Below, piece after piece: positions 1-9,388 of a DNA stretch of 64,000 nucleotides (position 1 is its first letter; each line of letters starts with the position of its first letter). Location of the stretch: the NCBI GenBank assembly GCA_024653485.1, contig JANLFY010000006.1:149986-213985 (forward strand), given 5' to 3'. Under the pieces are notes generated by a model. The model made no database searches, was not told the origin of the DNA, and was given only the letters and a program-made list of their open reading frames with translations. The position numbers and the translations under genes were made by a program. Origin of the DNA: Bacillota bacterium. Lineage in GTDB: Bacteria; Bacillota; SHA-98; UBA4971.

Positions 1-1316
1 GTCACGACGAGGTCCCCCAGGGCCTTGAAGAAATGATACGAGTCATTGTTCTCTAGATAGGCACTGGGAGCCATGCCCGCCTCCCGCGCCCTCACCGCAG
101 TGTCGCCGAAAACCATGGCACCCGCCGCGTCTGTTGGCCCGTCTGTGCCATCCGTCCCCACGGCCATGAGGACCACGTCTGTCATGCCCTCGATATCGAG
201 AGCGGCGGATAGGGCAAGCTCTTGGTTTCGGCCGCCGAGCCCTGTCCCCCTTAACGTCACGGTCGTTTCGCCGCCTGCCAGCACGCAGGCAGGCTTGGCC
301 GTTGGCCTGTCATGTCTCGAGAGCTCGCGCGCGATGGCCGCCATCACACGTCCCACCTCTCTGGCTTCCCCCTGGACGCACGATGACAGCACGAGGGAAT
401 GATATCCCAGCCTCTCGGCTGCTCGAGCGGCAGCATCCATCGCAATGGCGTTGCTCGCCACGATCACGTTCGCCACGTTTCCAAACAGAGGATCTCCCGG
501 CTTTGGCGTCTCGGGCACCTCGCCCCGTACACCCGCCTCAATCCGGCGCCTCACGGCGTCGGGGATCCGGTCCAGCACCCCGTGGCGCTGCATGACCTCC
601 CACGCCCCCACGAAGGTGCTTGTGTCGGGCACTGTCGGGCCCGACGCGATGACGTCGAGATCGTCCCCGATCACGTCGGAAAGGATGAGGGACACGACCT
701 GAGCGGGTGCGGCGGTCCGAGCAAAGCCGCCCCCCTTCACCAGGGAGATGTGCTTCCTGACCGCATTGATCTCGTGTATCGTGGCACCGCAGCTCAACAG
801 GGCCTGCGTAACACGTTGCTTGTCCAGGAGCTCGATGCCCGGAGCGGGAACTGGCATTAGGCTTGAGCCGCCACCTGAGATGAGGCAGATCACAAGGTCG
901 TCCTCTCCGGCGTCGCGCGCGAGCTCCAGCATTTCTCGGGCGCCCTCGACGCCCGCGGCGTCGGGCACAGGGTGCCCCGCTTCGCGGACCCGGACCTTCG
1001 TCAGGGTCTCAGAGTGGCCGTACTTGACGTTGACGAGGCCTGCCGTGATGCGGTCCCCCAGGGTCTCCTCCACGGCGAGGGCCATTCGCGCGCTCGCCTT
1101 GCCGGCCCCTATCACTATGACGCGGTCGATCCGCGAGAGGTCGTACGATCTCGCTCCCACCTCCAACACATTGCCCTTCCGGCGAACAATCCTCCTTATC
1201 GCCTCGTACGGGTCGACCGCGGCGAGTGCCTCGTTGAGGATCTCAAGGGCGTCACGGCGCAAGCCGTCTGTGACACGTGTTGTCCCGCTCCTGTCCGAGG
1301 CCGTTTCCGAAGTCAT
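1..1316 (-). CDS. Glycerate 2-kinase (GckA/DUF4147-MOFRL family), 3' end beyond window
   Basis: Probable ATP-dependent glycerate 2-kinase, phosphorylating glycerate to 2-phosphoglycerate in serine, glyoxylate or tartronate breakdown. Read directly from the minus strand. It starts at an ATG behind GAAGGGAGG. The N-terminal Rossmann-like segment shows VIVIGAGKASARMA, then the family signatures ISGGGSSLM and INAVRKHISLVKGGG, and near the window edge the MOFRL-type segment ENNDSYHFFKALGDLVV. That last segment normally lies about 20 residues from the C-terminus, so only a short tail is missing. It is the last visible gene of the glycine-cleavage/lipoylation run and starts 50 nt after lipM, which fits a role in C2/C3 metabolism. 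Family assignment is firm. The exact substrate is inferred. Confidence 0.9.
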   Translation of the reverse strand, partial: MTSETASDRSGTTRVTDGLRRDALEILNEALAAVDPYEAIRRIVRRKGNVLEVGARSYDLSRIDRVIVIGAGKASARMALAVEETLGDRITAGLVNVKYGHSETLTKVRVREAGHPVPDAAGVEGAREMLELARDAGEDDLVICLISGGGSSLMPVPAPGIELLDKQRVTQALLSCGATIHEINAVRKHISLVKGGGFARTAAPAQVVSLILSDVIGDDLDVIASGPTVPDTSTFVGAWEVMQRHGVLDRIPDAVRRRIEAGVRGEVPETPKPGDPLFGNVANVIVASNAIAMDAAARAAERLGYHSLVLSSCVQGEAREVGRVMAAIARELSRHDRPTAKPACVLAGGETTVTLRGTGLGGRNQELALSAALDIEGMTDVVLMAVGTDGTDGPTDAAGAMVFGDTAVRAREAGMAPSAYLENNDSYHFFKALGDLVV

Positions 1317-1366
1317 GTCACACGCCTCCCTTCACGGTTCGCGAACCGGTACCAAGACCCCGCGCC

Positions 1367-2254
1367 CTACGCCTCCGCCGCCTCCGCCCGACGGTGCAGC
1401 GTCCATGACGGCGAATCGTATTTCCGGGAAATAAGGGTGCTTGCCAGGGCAAGCTCCTCTTGCGAGATGTCGTCCTCAACCAGCTCGATAGGGGAGATAT
1501 GGGATCTCATCCCCTCTATGATCGCGTCTTCGACCTCCCGGAAGCCCACCGGGCGGCTAAGGATCTCAGAAATCGACGTGGCGTGAGAGCGTAGGTGGTC
1601 CACCGCCGCGGCCCTTTCCGCTTCAGAGGGGAATCTCAGGAGTCTGCAGAGCTTCTCGGCGTCCAGCTCAATGAGAATGGACCCGTGTTGGAGGAACACG
1701 CCCATGAGCCGCGCCTGTGCGCTGCCCACCAGTTTCCGTCCCCCGGCGACCACCTCGTACCAGGACGGTGAGTCGAAGCACGCGCCTGTGCGCACCCCCG
1801 CGGCGGAATCTTCGACCGCCCGGGAGGTGGCTCCCCGACCCGACGAGTCGCCGTCGTCGCGCCCGCGGATCTCCGCCTCGACCCCGAGGAGGCGAAGGCC
1901 CTTTATGATTCCTTGTGTTGCGAGGCTAAACGATTCCCCCATGCCTCGCGGAAGGGCGGGGTCGTTCTCGCTCATGATGAGACTGTAGGTGACCTCAACG
2001 TCGTGCAACACAGCCCTGCCCCCCGTCGGGCGGCGCACGACGTCTACCCCGAGTCTCTCGCACGCGTCTGCGTCTACGTCTCTTTCGAAGGACTGAACCC
2101 GGCCGAGGGAGAGGCTCGGAGGCTCCCACTCGAAGAGCCTGAACGTGGGCGGGGAAAGACCCTTGGCTACGTGGGCCATCACCGCCTCGTCCACGGCCAT
2201 GTTCCATGCTCCGCGCTTGTGTCCCGTACGAAGAAGCCTCCAACGCGTCTGCAT
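1367..2254 (-). CDS. lipM: Octanoyltransferase LipM (LplA/LipB superfamily)
   Basis: Predicted to move octanoyl groups from acyl carrier protein onto GcvH, the first step of lipoate assembly. The 295-residue protein carries the RRPTGGRAVLHD and TYS signatures at residues 74-91 (lipoyl/biotinyl-transferase fold). ACFDSPSWYE has the likely nucleophile Cys159, the feature that separates LipM from lipoate ligases, and GGRKLVGSAQ and LQHGSI follow. An upstream in-frame extension to 2422 is rejected: the ATG at 2254 has GAGGGAG about 6 nt upstream and matches family starts. It lies 45 nt after two LipS-like radical-SAM genes and downstream of gcvH, its presumed acceptor. A lipoate-protein ligase with the same fold is the alternative. 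Confidence 0.88.
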   Translation of the reverse strand: MQTRWRLLRTGHKRGAWNMAVDEAVMAHVAKGLSPPTFRLFEWEPPSLSLGRVQSFERDVDADACERLGVDVVRRPTGGRAVLHDVEVTYSLIMSENDPALPRGMGESFSLATQGIIKGLRLLGVEAEIRGRDDGDSSGRGATSRAVEDSAAGVRTGACFDSPSWYEVVAGGRKLVGSAQARLMGVFLQHGSILIELDAEKLCRLLRFPSEAERAAAVDHLRSHATSISEILSRPVGFREVEDAIIEGMRSHISPIELVEDDISQEELALASTLISRKYDSPSWTLHRRAEAAEA

Positions 2255-2298
2255 TCCGCGCTCCCTCACAAGTCTCCTCGCTCGGACGGCACTCCATG

Positions 2299-3285
2299 TC
2301 AACGGCTGCCCTCGGCTAGACCGACCTCGCACAGCGCCTTCTCTATCTCCGCGCAAGTGAGAGATCTTGGATAGTTGTACATGGTGCCGCCCGGGCATTC
2401 GTTGTAGTACGGCCTGTTGCAACCGGGACAGCCCGATGTCTCAAACGGCTTGCCTGTGCGGGCAATCTCCAGTAGCTTCTCTCGCTCCGCACCGAAGCCG
2501 GTTATCCGCCCGTCACTGAACCGGAACCCCTCTACGTCCCAAAGTCTGTTTACGATGATGTGCCGGGCGAGCTGCACTCGGCGGTAAGTGCCGATGGGAG
2601 GTTGCGGAACGTCCTCCATCGCCGTGCCTCTCACCGGAGTGAACGCGAAGAGACCGATTGTGACGCCGCTGTCAGTGAGACGGCGCATCACCCGTACCAG
2701 GTCCTCCTCGGTCTCGCCCAGGCCCACTATGAGATGGGTACTGATCCTTCCAGGGAAGAGGCCTGCAGCTTCCTCGAGAAGGGAGACCGTCCCCTCCCAC
2801 GACCCAGGTTTGGTCCTCGCGTGAACGTCCGCGCACGCCGCGTCTAGAGCGATCCCGATGGCGTCCGCTCCAAGGGCCAGGATTTCCCTTACCTCTTCCA
2901 CGCTGGACGCATGGTGAGAGACGGATATCTGAATCCTCCCATCTCCCACACCTGCGCCGCAGTCGCGGCGCACGGCGTCGAGAGCCGGTATGAGCCACCT
3001 GAGCATGCTCCGCGCCCTGGAAGTGCGCGTCGCCTGGACGCACACGCGCTTCAGGCGAGACGGGTGACGCGCGACGGCGCCAAGCGCCTGAAGGACGTGC
3101 TCGGGCTCGAACTCGGGCCAGACAACCCGGGAGAGGAAGCCGTCCGGGGAGGCGCTCGTCCTCGCTTGAGTGCAGAAAGCGCAGTCCACGGCGCATCGGC
3201 CGCCCGCCAAAAGGTATACAGTAGTGGGCGCGTCATCGAGACGAGCCCCACGAAGGCCCAGCACCGCCGCGCTCCCTGTTGACAC
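2299..3285 (-). CDS. Radical-SAM protein, LipS1/LipS2-type lipoyl synthase subunit (larger partner)
   Basis: BioB-like radical-SAM enzyme of 328 residues. The cluster-binding motif is C31-x3-C35-x2-C38 (CAVDCAFC). A second cysteine-rich motif close to the C-terminus (GCPGCNRPYYNEC) could hold an auxiliary iron-sulfur cluster. The GTG at 3285 is preferred because AAGGAG lies 9 nt upstream just past the stop of the preceding gene; an ATG at 3327 would overlap that gene. Two adjacent divergent BioB-like proteins next to lipM and gcvH match the archaeal-type lipoyl synthase LipS1/LipS2, which inserts the two sulfurs into octanoyl-GcvH. I cannot tell which of the two it is. An uncharacterised biotin-synthase-like role is the alternative. 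Confidence 0.72.
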   Translation of the reverse strand: MSTGSAAVLGLRGARLDDAPTTVYLLAGGRCAVDCAFCTQARTSASPDGFLSRVVWPEFEPEHVLQALGAVARHPSRLKRVCVQATRTSRARSMLRWLIPALDAVRRDCGAGVGDGRIQISVSHHASSVEEVREILALGADAIGIALDAACADVHARTKPGSWEGTVSLLEEAAGLFPGRISTHLIVGLGETEEDLVRVMRRLTDSGVTIGLFAFTPVRGTAMEDVPQPPIGTYRRVQLARHIIVNRLWDVEGFRFSDGRITGFGAEREKLLEIARTGKPFETSGCPGCNRPYYNECPGGTMYNYPRSLTCAEIEKALCEVGLAEGSR

Positions 3286-3299
3286 CCTGATCTTCTCCT

Positions 3300-4166
3300 T
3301 CAAAACGCGCAGCACTCCTCTCGCCATCGCGCGGAAAGGCCGAGCGCCTCCGCTTCCTCTCTCGCCGCGGGGGACGGCGCCACTATCCTGTTGACCCCCG
3401 CGCGAAGCGCAAGCTTGTCGATCTTATCGCGATACCCGCCTCGCGGCCGCATGCACCCGAGGTATATGGGTGTCGCGGGGAACATCACCCGCGCCTGGGC
3501 CATGACTCTCGCGGCGAACTCGGGGCTGGGCGGCTCGCGCGACTCGTATGACGTCCCGGGAGTGGGCGTGAAGACGATGAAGATGATGGCCTCCACACCA
3601 ACACGCGCGAGAGCGCCCAGGGCTTCGAGCTCACCTGACGGCTCGCCGCCTCGAAGTCCGATGCAAATGTGCGGCACCACGCGAACGTGGCGCCGCAACA
3701 TGACGTACTTGGCGAGAAAGTCCCTTGCCGTCACATCGAGGCCGTAAACCTCTCGGATCGTCGCGTCGTCCGCCACGAGATCGAACGACACCACCGGGTG
3801 AAGCGGCGCAAGCTCCAGCACGTCTTCCTCGTCCGCGAGTCCGAGGTGGAGATTGAGCCGGTAAGTCGCGGCGAGCTCTCTGATGGTATCGATGCGTGAC
3901 CTCACCGGGACTCTGCCCCGCCTGTCGCAACCCCCGCTCACAAGGCAGCTCGAGACCCGGTCCGCACAGACCAGCTCATGCCACCTCTCGATGGGGATCA
4001 TGTGCTTGAGGTAGTGGCCGCCGCAGTGAGCGCACCCAAGCTCGCACGCGCCTCCCGTAACGCTCAGCACGGCGGTTCGCACTGGGTTCACCCACTCGAT
4101 CTCCTGCCCGAAAGCCGACCGTCTGAGCCGGCACGCTTTCTCAAGAAGAGCCTCTAGTGAACTCAT
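3300..4166 (-). CDS. Radical-SAM protein, LipS1/LipS2-type lipoyl synthase subunit (smaller partner)
   Basis: A 288-residue radical-SAM protein with C41-x3-C45-x2-C48 (CELGCAHC) followed by a GGHYLKH segment. It resembles the 'biotin synthase homolog' family COG1856. A CMRPRGGYRDKID segment and a terminal ECCAF supply extra cysteines. It ends 14 nt before the start of the next radical-SAM gene, so the two are very likely co-translated and may act as a pair. No canonical single-chain LipA occurs in this operon. From this pairing plus lipM and gcvH I infer sulfur insertion into octanoyl-GcvH. The ATG at 4166 has only a weak ribosome-binding site; a 99-nt gap separates it from gcvPB. Confidence 0.7.
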   Translation of the reverse strand: MSSLEALLEKACRLRRSAFGQEIEWVNPVRTAVLSVTGGACELGCAHCGGHYLKHMIPIERWHELVCADRVSSCLVSGGCDRRGRVPVRSRIDTIRELAATYRLNLHLGLADEEDVLELAPLHPVVSFDLVADDATIREVYGLDVTARDFLAKYVMLRRHVRVVPHICIGLRGGEPSGELEALGALARVGVEAIIFIVFTPTPGTSYESREPPSPEFAARVMAQARVMFPATPIYLGCMRPRGGYRDKIDKLALRAGVNRIVAPSPAAREEAEALGLSARWREECCAF

Positions 4167-4265
4167 CTGTCATCTATCATCTCATCGCACCGTGGCACGG
4201 CCGGGCACTTGCCGACTCAGCAAGCCTTCGCCCAGCCGCACCGGCCCTTGTGAACCCGCGCCCGC

Positions 4266-5744
4266 TCACTCCTCCTGCGGCTTTCCTTGGCCGAGTGGTT
4301 TCCAGCGCAGCACGGGCCTTCGCGCCGCGGTGACATCGTCGAGCCTTCCAACAACCATCTTGTGGGGCGCGGAGTGCAATACGTCCGGATCCTTCTCGGC
4401 AAGCTGCGCGATCTCCACCATGGCGTCCACGAACGCGTCGAGTGTGTCCTTGGACTCTGTCTCTGTGGGCTCCACCATTATGGCTTCCTTCACGATCAGG
4501 GGGAAGTAGACCGTCGGCGCGTGGAACCCGTAGTCTAGGAGCATCTTGGCTACGTCCGCGGTGTGGACGCCGGTCGCGAGCTGGTACGCCGCCGAGAGGA
4601 CGAATTCGTGCTTGCAATGTCGATCGTACGGCAAGTGATAGTAGGGCGCAAGCCTCCGCATGAGGTAGTTCGCGTTTAGAACGGCATTCTCGCTTGCCTC
4701 GCGCAAGCCCTTTGCGCCGAGGGCTCTGATGTACGCGTACGCTTTCACCATGACGTTGAAGTTGCCGTAGAAAGCCTTGACCTTCCCGATTGAGTGCGGC
4801 CTGTCGTAGTCGAGGACGAACTTGCCATCCCTCTTCGCGACCACCGGGACCGGCAGGAAGGGAGCGAGCGCTTTCTTCACGGCCACCGGGCCCGATCCTG
4901 GTCCCCCGCCCCCGTGGGGCGTGGAGAACGTCTTGTGGAGATTGAAGTGGAGCACGTCAAATCCCATGTCGCCAGGCCGCGCGATACCCATGATGGCGTT
5001 CATGTTCGCCCCGTCATAGTAGAGGAGGCCGCCGGCGTCATGCACGATCTTCGCGATCTCCACTATGTTCTCGTCAAATAGACCGAGTGTGCTGGGGTTA
5101 GTGAGCATGAGGGCGGCAACCTCTTCCGAAATCACGGCGCGCAGTGAATCCAGATCCACCCCTCCGCGCGCGTCAGACTTCACCTCGACTACTTGATACC
5201 CACAGAACGCCGCGCTCGCCGGGTTTGTGCCGTGGGCGGAGTCGGGCACTATCACCTTGGTGCGCTTTCCGCCATCCCCGCGGCTCTCGTGGTAAGCCTT
5301 CACAATCATGAGCCCCGTGAGCTCGCCGTGGGCCCCCGCCGCGGGCTGAAGCGTGGCTTCATCCATGCCTCCGATCTCGCACAGGTATCGGCCAAGCTCA
5401 TACATCAGTTCGAGGGCCCCCTGGACGAGATCCTCCGGCTGATAAGGGTGGAGGTTGGTGAACCCGGCAAGGGCCGCGGCGTCCTCATTGACCTTGGGAT
5501 TGTACTTCATCGTGCACGAGCCGAGCGGGTAGAACCCCACGTCGACCCCGTGGTTGCGCTTGGAAAGGTTCGTGTAGTGGCGCACGAGGTCGATCTCACT
5601 TACCTCCGGCAACGGAGCGGCGTCCTTGCGGAGCGCCCACTCAGGGAGAACCTCGGCGGGATCCTTCCTCGGGACGTCGCACCGAGGCAGCGAGCACGCC
5701 TTCCTGCCTACCTCGCTCCGTTCGAAGATGAGCGGCATAGTCAT
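4266..5744 (-). CDS. gcvPB: Glycine dehydrogenase (decarboxylating) subunit 2, P protein
   Basis: PLP-binding half of the split P protein of the glycine cleavage system. It decarboxylates glycine and passes aminomethyl to the lipoyl arm of GcvH. The 492-residue chain has GSCTMKYNP near the N-terminus, [11 protein letters not shown], and the PLP-lysine motif [17 protein letters not shown]. The start is the ATG at 5744, forming an ATGA overlap with the gcvPA stop and led by GGAGGG. This overlap argues for coupled translation and a 1:1 complex with GcvPA. Confidence 0.96.
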   Translation of the reverse strand: MTMPLIFERSEVGRKACSLPRCDVPRKDPAEVLPEWALRKDAAPLPEVSEIDLVRHYTNLSKRNHGVDVGFYPLGSCTMKYNPKVNEDAAALAGFTNLHPYQPEDLVQGALELMYELGRYLCEIGGMDEATLQPAAGAHGELTGLMIVKAYHESRGDGGKRTKVIVPDSAHGTNPASAAFCGYQVVEVKSDARGGVDLDSLRAVISEEVAALMLTNPSTLGLFDENIVEIAKIVHDAGGLLYYDGANMNAIMGIARPGDMGFDVLHFNLHKTFSTPHGGGGPGSGPVAVKKALAPFLPVPVVAKRDGKFVLDYDRPHSIGKVKAFYGNFNVMVKAYAYIRALGAKGLREASENAVLNANYLMRRLAPYYHLPYDRHCKHEFVLSAAYQLATGVHTADVAKMLLDYGFHAPTVYFPLIVKEAIMVEPTETESKDTLDAFVDAMVEIAQLAEKDPDVLHSAPHKMVVGRLDDVTAARRPVLRWKPLGQGKPQEE

Positions 5745-7081
5745 GCCAATCCCTCCAGTGCGCTGCAAAGTGAGTCGATCTCGTCTTTCGTGCGCTTCTC
5801 AGTCACAGCGATCGTCATGACATCGCCAAGGTCCGGGTAGTATCGGCTGAGCGGCAGTCCGCCGAGAATCCGCGAACGAAGGAGAGCAGCGTTCACCTCT
5901 TCAGGCGGAACGGGCGTCCGGACGGCGAATTCCTTGAAGAACGGAGCCGAGCTCGCCGGCGCGAACCCCGGGAGCGCAGTGATCCTATCGAATGCGTAGT
6001 GCGCCTTTTGCAGGCAGAGGTCGGCAACCTCCCTGATGCCGTCCCTCCCTAGCCACGAGAGGTAGACCGCCGTCGCGAGGGCAAGGAGCGCCTCGTTGGA
6101 GCAAATGTTGGAGGTCGCCCGTTCCCTTCTGATGTGCTGCTCCCTGGCCTGAAGGGTCAGGATGTAGCCCCGACGTCCCTGGGCATCCCGAGTCTCGCCG
6201 GCGACCCGTCCAGGCATGTTCCTTATGAACTCCTGCCGGCACGCGAGAAAACCGAGGTAAGGTCCACCAAAGCTCATGGGATTGCCAAGACCCTGACCTT
6301 CGCCGACGGCTATGTCAGCCCCATATTCCCCGGGGGGAGCGAGGATGCCGAGGGAGATGGGATCGACGCACGCTACGAAGAGCGCCCCCTGCTTGTGGGC
6401 GATCTCCGCTGCTGCGGCCATAGCCTCCACCGAGCCTAGGAAGTTCGGGTTCTGAAAGACCACACAAGCGGTCCTTGACGACACGAGCCGCTCCAGCTCC
6501 CCGAGGTCGGTGGAGCCGTCGCGCATCCCACACTCGGTCACGTCGATGCCCAGGTTCCTGGCATAGGTCTTCAGAGTGGCGCGGTACTCCGGATGTACCG
6601 CCACGGATGCCACCACCTGCTGACGCCGGGTGTGGCGGCACGCCATCGTCGCCGCCTCCGCGACCGCTGTCGCACCGTCATAGAGTGACGCGTTGCTCAC
6701 ATCCATCGCGGTAAGCTGGCACATGAGCGTCTGGTATTCGAAGATGGCCTGCAGCATCCCCTGGCTCATCTCTGCTTGATAGGGCGTGTAAGCGGTGTAG
6801 AACTCCGAACGCGAGACGATGTGCCTGACCACGCTTGGCACGAAGTGGTCGTAGGATCCCGCGCCCAGGAACGACACGACCTCGTCCGTGGTCGTGTTCT
6901 TGGCGGCGAGGGCCGCCATATGGCGTGCGATCTCGTACTCGGACATGGCTTCCGGGAGGCGCAGGTCTCTCTCGAGCCTCACCTCTCGAGGGATGTCCGA
7001 GAAGAGATCATCCACGCTGGAGACTCCGATTTGAGCGAGCATCTCACTACGGTCCCTGTCTGTGTGGGGCACGTAGTTCAT
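5741..7081 (-). CDS. gcvPA: Glycine dehydrogenase (decarboxylating) subunit 1, P protein
   Basis: First half of the split P protein, which forms the glycine decarboxylase with GcvPB. The 446-residue protein begins [15 protein letters not shown], as in bacterial GcvPA, and shows the family segments [26 protein letters not shown] and SLYDGATA. The start at 7081 overlaps the gcvH stop by 4 nt (ATGA), so an upstream extension through gcvH is rejected. The C-terminal [15 protein letters not shown] segment is typical. The gene lies inside the riboswitch-controlled operon. Confidence 0.96.
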   Translation of the reverse strand: MNYVPHTDRDRSEMLAQIGVSSVDDLFSDIPREVRLERDLRLPEAMSEYEIARHMAALAAKNTTTDEVVSFLGAGSYDHFVPSVVRHIVSRSEFYTAYTPYQAEMSQGMLQAIFEYQTLMCQLTAMDVSNASLYDGATAVAEAATMACRHTRRQQVVASVAVHPEYRATLKTYARNLGIDVTECGMRDGSTDLGELERLVSSRTACVVFQNPNFLGSVEAMAAAAEIAHKQGALFVACVDPISLGILAPPGEYGADIAVGEGQGLGNPMSFGGPYLGFLACRQEFIRNMPGRVAGETRDAQGRRGYILTLQAREQHIRRERATSNICSNEALLALATAVYLSWLGRDGIREVADLCLQKAHYAFDRITALPGFAPASSAPFFKEFAVRTPVPPEEVNAALLRSRILGGLPLSRYYPDLGDVMTIAVTEKRTKDEIDSLCSALEGLA

Positions 7082-7470
7082 CCTTTGCTCGCCTCCTCGG
7101 CAACGAAGGCTTCGTACTGTGCGGCGCTCATGAGGCCGTCGAGCTCGCTCGGATCCTCCATCTCTATGACCGCCACCCATCCATCCCCGTACGGATCCTC
7201 GTTGATCAGCTCAGGGTGCTCCTCGAGCGCCCGGTTGACCTTGGAGACCTTGCCGCTCACGGGGGCGAACACCTGATCGGCCGTCTTCATGGAATCGAGG
7301 TCCGCAAGCGGATCGCGCTGCTTCACCCCGGCTCCCTCGTCCGGAAGGCCGACTCCCACTATCGCGCCCAGTTGCTCCTGGGCATGAGAGGTGATACCCA
7401 CGGTCGCGAGGCGGCCTTCCACTCGAACCCACTCATGCTTCTCGGTGTATTTCAGGTCCTGTGGATACAT
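7078..7470 (-). CDS. gcvH: Glycine cleavage system H protein
   Basis: Lipoyl carrier of the glycine cleavage system; 130 residues, normal size. It begins MYPQDLKYTEKHEWV, preceded by GAAGGAGG, so the long in-frame extension up to 7938 is not coding. The lipoylation site is Lys62 in LDSMKTADQV, with the usual downstream APVSGKVSKVN hairpin. DSMK departs slightly from the common ESVK. GcvH is also the expected acceptor for LipM and the LipS-like pair encoded downstream. The 341-nt gap to gcvT contains a parS site and no convincing gene. Confidence 0.96.
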   Translation of the reverse strand: MYPQDLKYTEKHEWVRVEGRLATVGITSHAQEQLGAIVGVGLPDEGAGVKQRDPLADLDSMKTADQVFAPVSGKVSKVNRALEEHPELINEDPYGDGWVAVIEMEDPSELDGLMSAAQYEAFVAEEASKG

Positions 7471-7715
7471 TCGCTTCGTCCTCCTTCCTGAGTCGCTCTG
7501 AGTCGCTGCTTTCTTGCGCCTTTCCTCCCGACGATATGATTCCCTTGCGGACGGGCTCGGTTCCCGCGTCGGCAGCGTCGTCGTTCCCGCAGCTCGAGCC
7601 GATCCAGGCCTTCTCACCATGCCTTTCCCGGCGTCATTGTCCGGCGGCGCTAGAGCGCGCCTTCGCAGCGAGGCTCGCCCGTCAGGCCTGCTCGGGCTTC
7701 CCAGGAATGTGTATT

Positions 7716-7731
7716 TGTTCCACGTGAAACA
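7716..7731. other. parS site (ParB/Spo0J binding), gcvT-gcvH gap
   Basis: TGTTCCACGTGAAACA is a perfect match to the chromosomal parS consensus. It sits in the 341-nt intergenic stretch 7471-7811 of the gcv operon, about 31 kb from parB and 41 kb from the origin. Nothing else was recognised in that stretch. Confidence 0.92.
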
Positions 7732-7811
7732 CGACTCGTGGACGAGTCCCCCTCCGCGGGTCCCCCGACGGCGATCTGCGACCCACCGCCGTTGTCGCAG
7801 TGTCGTGCGGC

Positions 7812-8939
7812 TTACTGAGCCTTTCGAACGCGCGGTTTCACGAATGGAGGCCTGACAGCTTCGGCCAAGACTCCTTTGCCGCGAATTACGACTTCGAAGC
7901 GCGTTCCAGGCCGCGCCATCTCGGGTGGCACAAAGCACATGCCGATGCCCACTCCCAGGGACGGTGAGAGCGATCCGCTCGTGGTCTCGCCCACGACCGT
8001 GCCGTCTTTCGACACCTCGCAGTGAGCCCTCGGCACGCCCTTCTCCAGCAGTCTGAAGCCTGTAAGTCTCCTGGAAACCCCTTTGGCCTTTGCGGCCGCG
8101 AGCGAGTCCTTACCGATGAAAGTCGGTTTGTCCATGGCCACGACCCATCCAAGCCCAGCTTCCAGCGGGTTTGTGCCGGGATCGAGCTCGTGACCGTACA
8201 GGGCGTAGCCCATCTCGAGCCTCAGGGTGTCGCGCGCTCCCAAGCCGACAGGCTCGATGTCGAACCTCCGGCCCGCTTCCATGAGGGCGTCCCACATGTG
8301 TTGCGCGTGACAAGGGTCGAAAAACAGCTCGAATCCGTCTTCTCCCGTGTACCCCGTGCGCGAGATGATGCACTTCACCCCGGCGACCTCGCCCTGCGTG
8401 AGGCGGTAATAGTAAAGCTGGGCCAAGGGCACGGGAGTAAGCCCCTGCAGCGTCGCGGCTGAGTCAGGCCCCTGAAGCGCGAGGAGCGCCGTCTCATCCG
8501 AGACGTCGGTGATCGCGACGTTGCCGGTGGCGTGAGACTTGATCCAGTCCAGGTCCTTCGACGCATTGGCAGCATTTACCACAAGATAGTAGCGGTCCTC
8601 AAGCCTGCAAACAAGGATGTCGTCCACGGCACCGCCGTCCGGATAGCACATGACCGAGTACTGAACCTGACCGACCTCGAGCCGGGCCGCGTCGTTCGTG
8701 GTGACTTTCTGCACAAGATCCAGCGCGTCTGGGCCGCTCACCTCGATTTCGCCCATGTGAGACAGGTCGAACAAACCCACTTTCTCTCTGACCTTCTTGT
8801 GCTCCTCAATGATCCCCCGGTAGTATACGGGCATCTGCCAGCCGCCGAACTCGATCATCCGCGCGCCGTGCCGTACGTGCAGGTCGTAAAATGGCGTCTT
8901 TCTCATCTGGGTGGCCTGCGCCTCGTCCGCACTCACCAT
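7812..8939 (-). CDS. gcvT: Aminomethyltransferase, T protein
   Basis: T protein of glycine cleavage. It releases ammonia from aminomethyl-GcvH and forms methylene-tetrahydrofolate. The 375-residue chain has KTPFYDLHVRHGARM, FGGWQMPVYY, GLFDLSHMGEIEV, the TGYTGEDGFELF segment and DTLRLEMGYALYGHELD. The ATG at 8939 follows GGAGGTGAGA. It is the first gene after the glycine riboswitch and terminator, so its expression should rise with glycine. Confidence 0.96.
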   Translation of the reverse strand: MVSADEAQATQMRKTPFYDLHVRHGARMIEFGGWQMPVYYRGIIEEHKKVREKVGLFDLSHMGEIEVSGPDALDLVQKVTTNDAARLEVGQVQYSVMCYPDGGAVDDILVCRLEDRYYLVVNAANASKDLDWIKSHATGNVAITDVSDETALLALQGPDSAATLQGLTPVPLAQLYYYRLTQGEVAGVKCIISRTGYTGEDGFELFFDPCHAQHMWDALMEAGRRFDIEPVGLGARDTLRLEMGYALYGHELDPGTNPLEAGLGWVVAMDKPTFIGKDSLAAAKAKGVSRRLTGFRLLEKGVPRAHCEVSKDGTVVGETTSGSLSPSLGVGIGMCFVPPEMARPGTRFEVVIRGKGVLAEAVRPPFVKPRVRKAQ

Positions 8940-9004
8940 TCTCACCTCCGACGTTCTCTCTTGCTCACCGTCCCGGGCCCGAGCACCCGCCCTCCAACGG
9001 GCCA

Positions 9005-9040
9005 AGGAAAACGCAAAACGGGCAAACTCGTTGCCCGTTT
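9005..9040 (-). terminator. Riboswitch expression-platform hairpin
   Basis: Read on the minus strand, AAACGGGCAA pairs with TTGCCCGTTT across a 5-nt loop (9016-9040), followed by a broken T tract (TGCGTTTT). It lies between the second glycine aptamer and gcvT. It is probably the attenuator that glycine binding disrupts. Confidence 0.75.
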
Positions 9041-9265
9041 CTCTGTCCTTACGCCTGAGAGATTCCCCCGCCAGCCACGTGAGGCGGCGGGTTACCCCGT
9101 CGGCGGCACCTCCGGTACGTAGCAGCTCCTTCGGTACCGGTCAATTGAGCGCAAGAGGACAATGGAGGTGCCTCTCCAGAGCGCCGTCAGCGAAGGTGCT
9201 TTTGCCTGAGAGTTTGGACACACGCGTGGCAAACGTGCGTCTTGCTCCTTCGGCTCTCTCGCGCC
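9041..9265 (-). promoter_or_regulatory. Tandem glycine riboswitch
   Basis: Two aptamers lie upstream of gcvT on the minus strand. The first shows GAGAGAGCC, GAAGGAGCAAG and AACTCTCAGGCAAAAG (about 9175-9262). The second shows GGAGAGG, CCGAAGGAGC and AATCTCTCAGGCGTAAGG ending in GACAGAG (about 9041-9172). These are hallmark glycine-riboswitch blocks, and both core motifs are intact. Followed by a terminator hairpin, it is predicted to switch the gcv-lip operon on when glycine is plentiful. Confidence 0.93.
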
Positions 9266-9388
9266 GTGCTCGCGTCCTCGTCTACGTGGTCGTGCGGTCG
9301 CACGCGGTCGCGGAGCATCTCCCTCCGACTTCATCCGGCCGCTATTCTGTTCGTGGTCTTGTTCATGTACCTTCTGTACCTATCTATA

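Noticed and set aside
1420..1432. ATTTCCGGGAAAT, a Noc-box look-alike near the 3' end of lipM
   Set aside because: It is one base shorter than the NBS, which would shift the half-sites by one base step around the helix; not called as a site.
7471..7938. In-frame upstream extension of gcvH
   Set aside because: Arg/Ser-rich, without GcvH features, and runs into gcvT; the ATG at 7470 has a strong ribosome-binding site.
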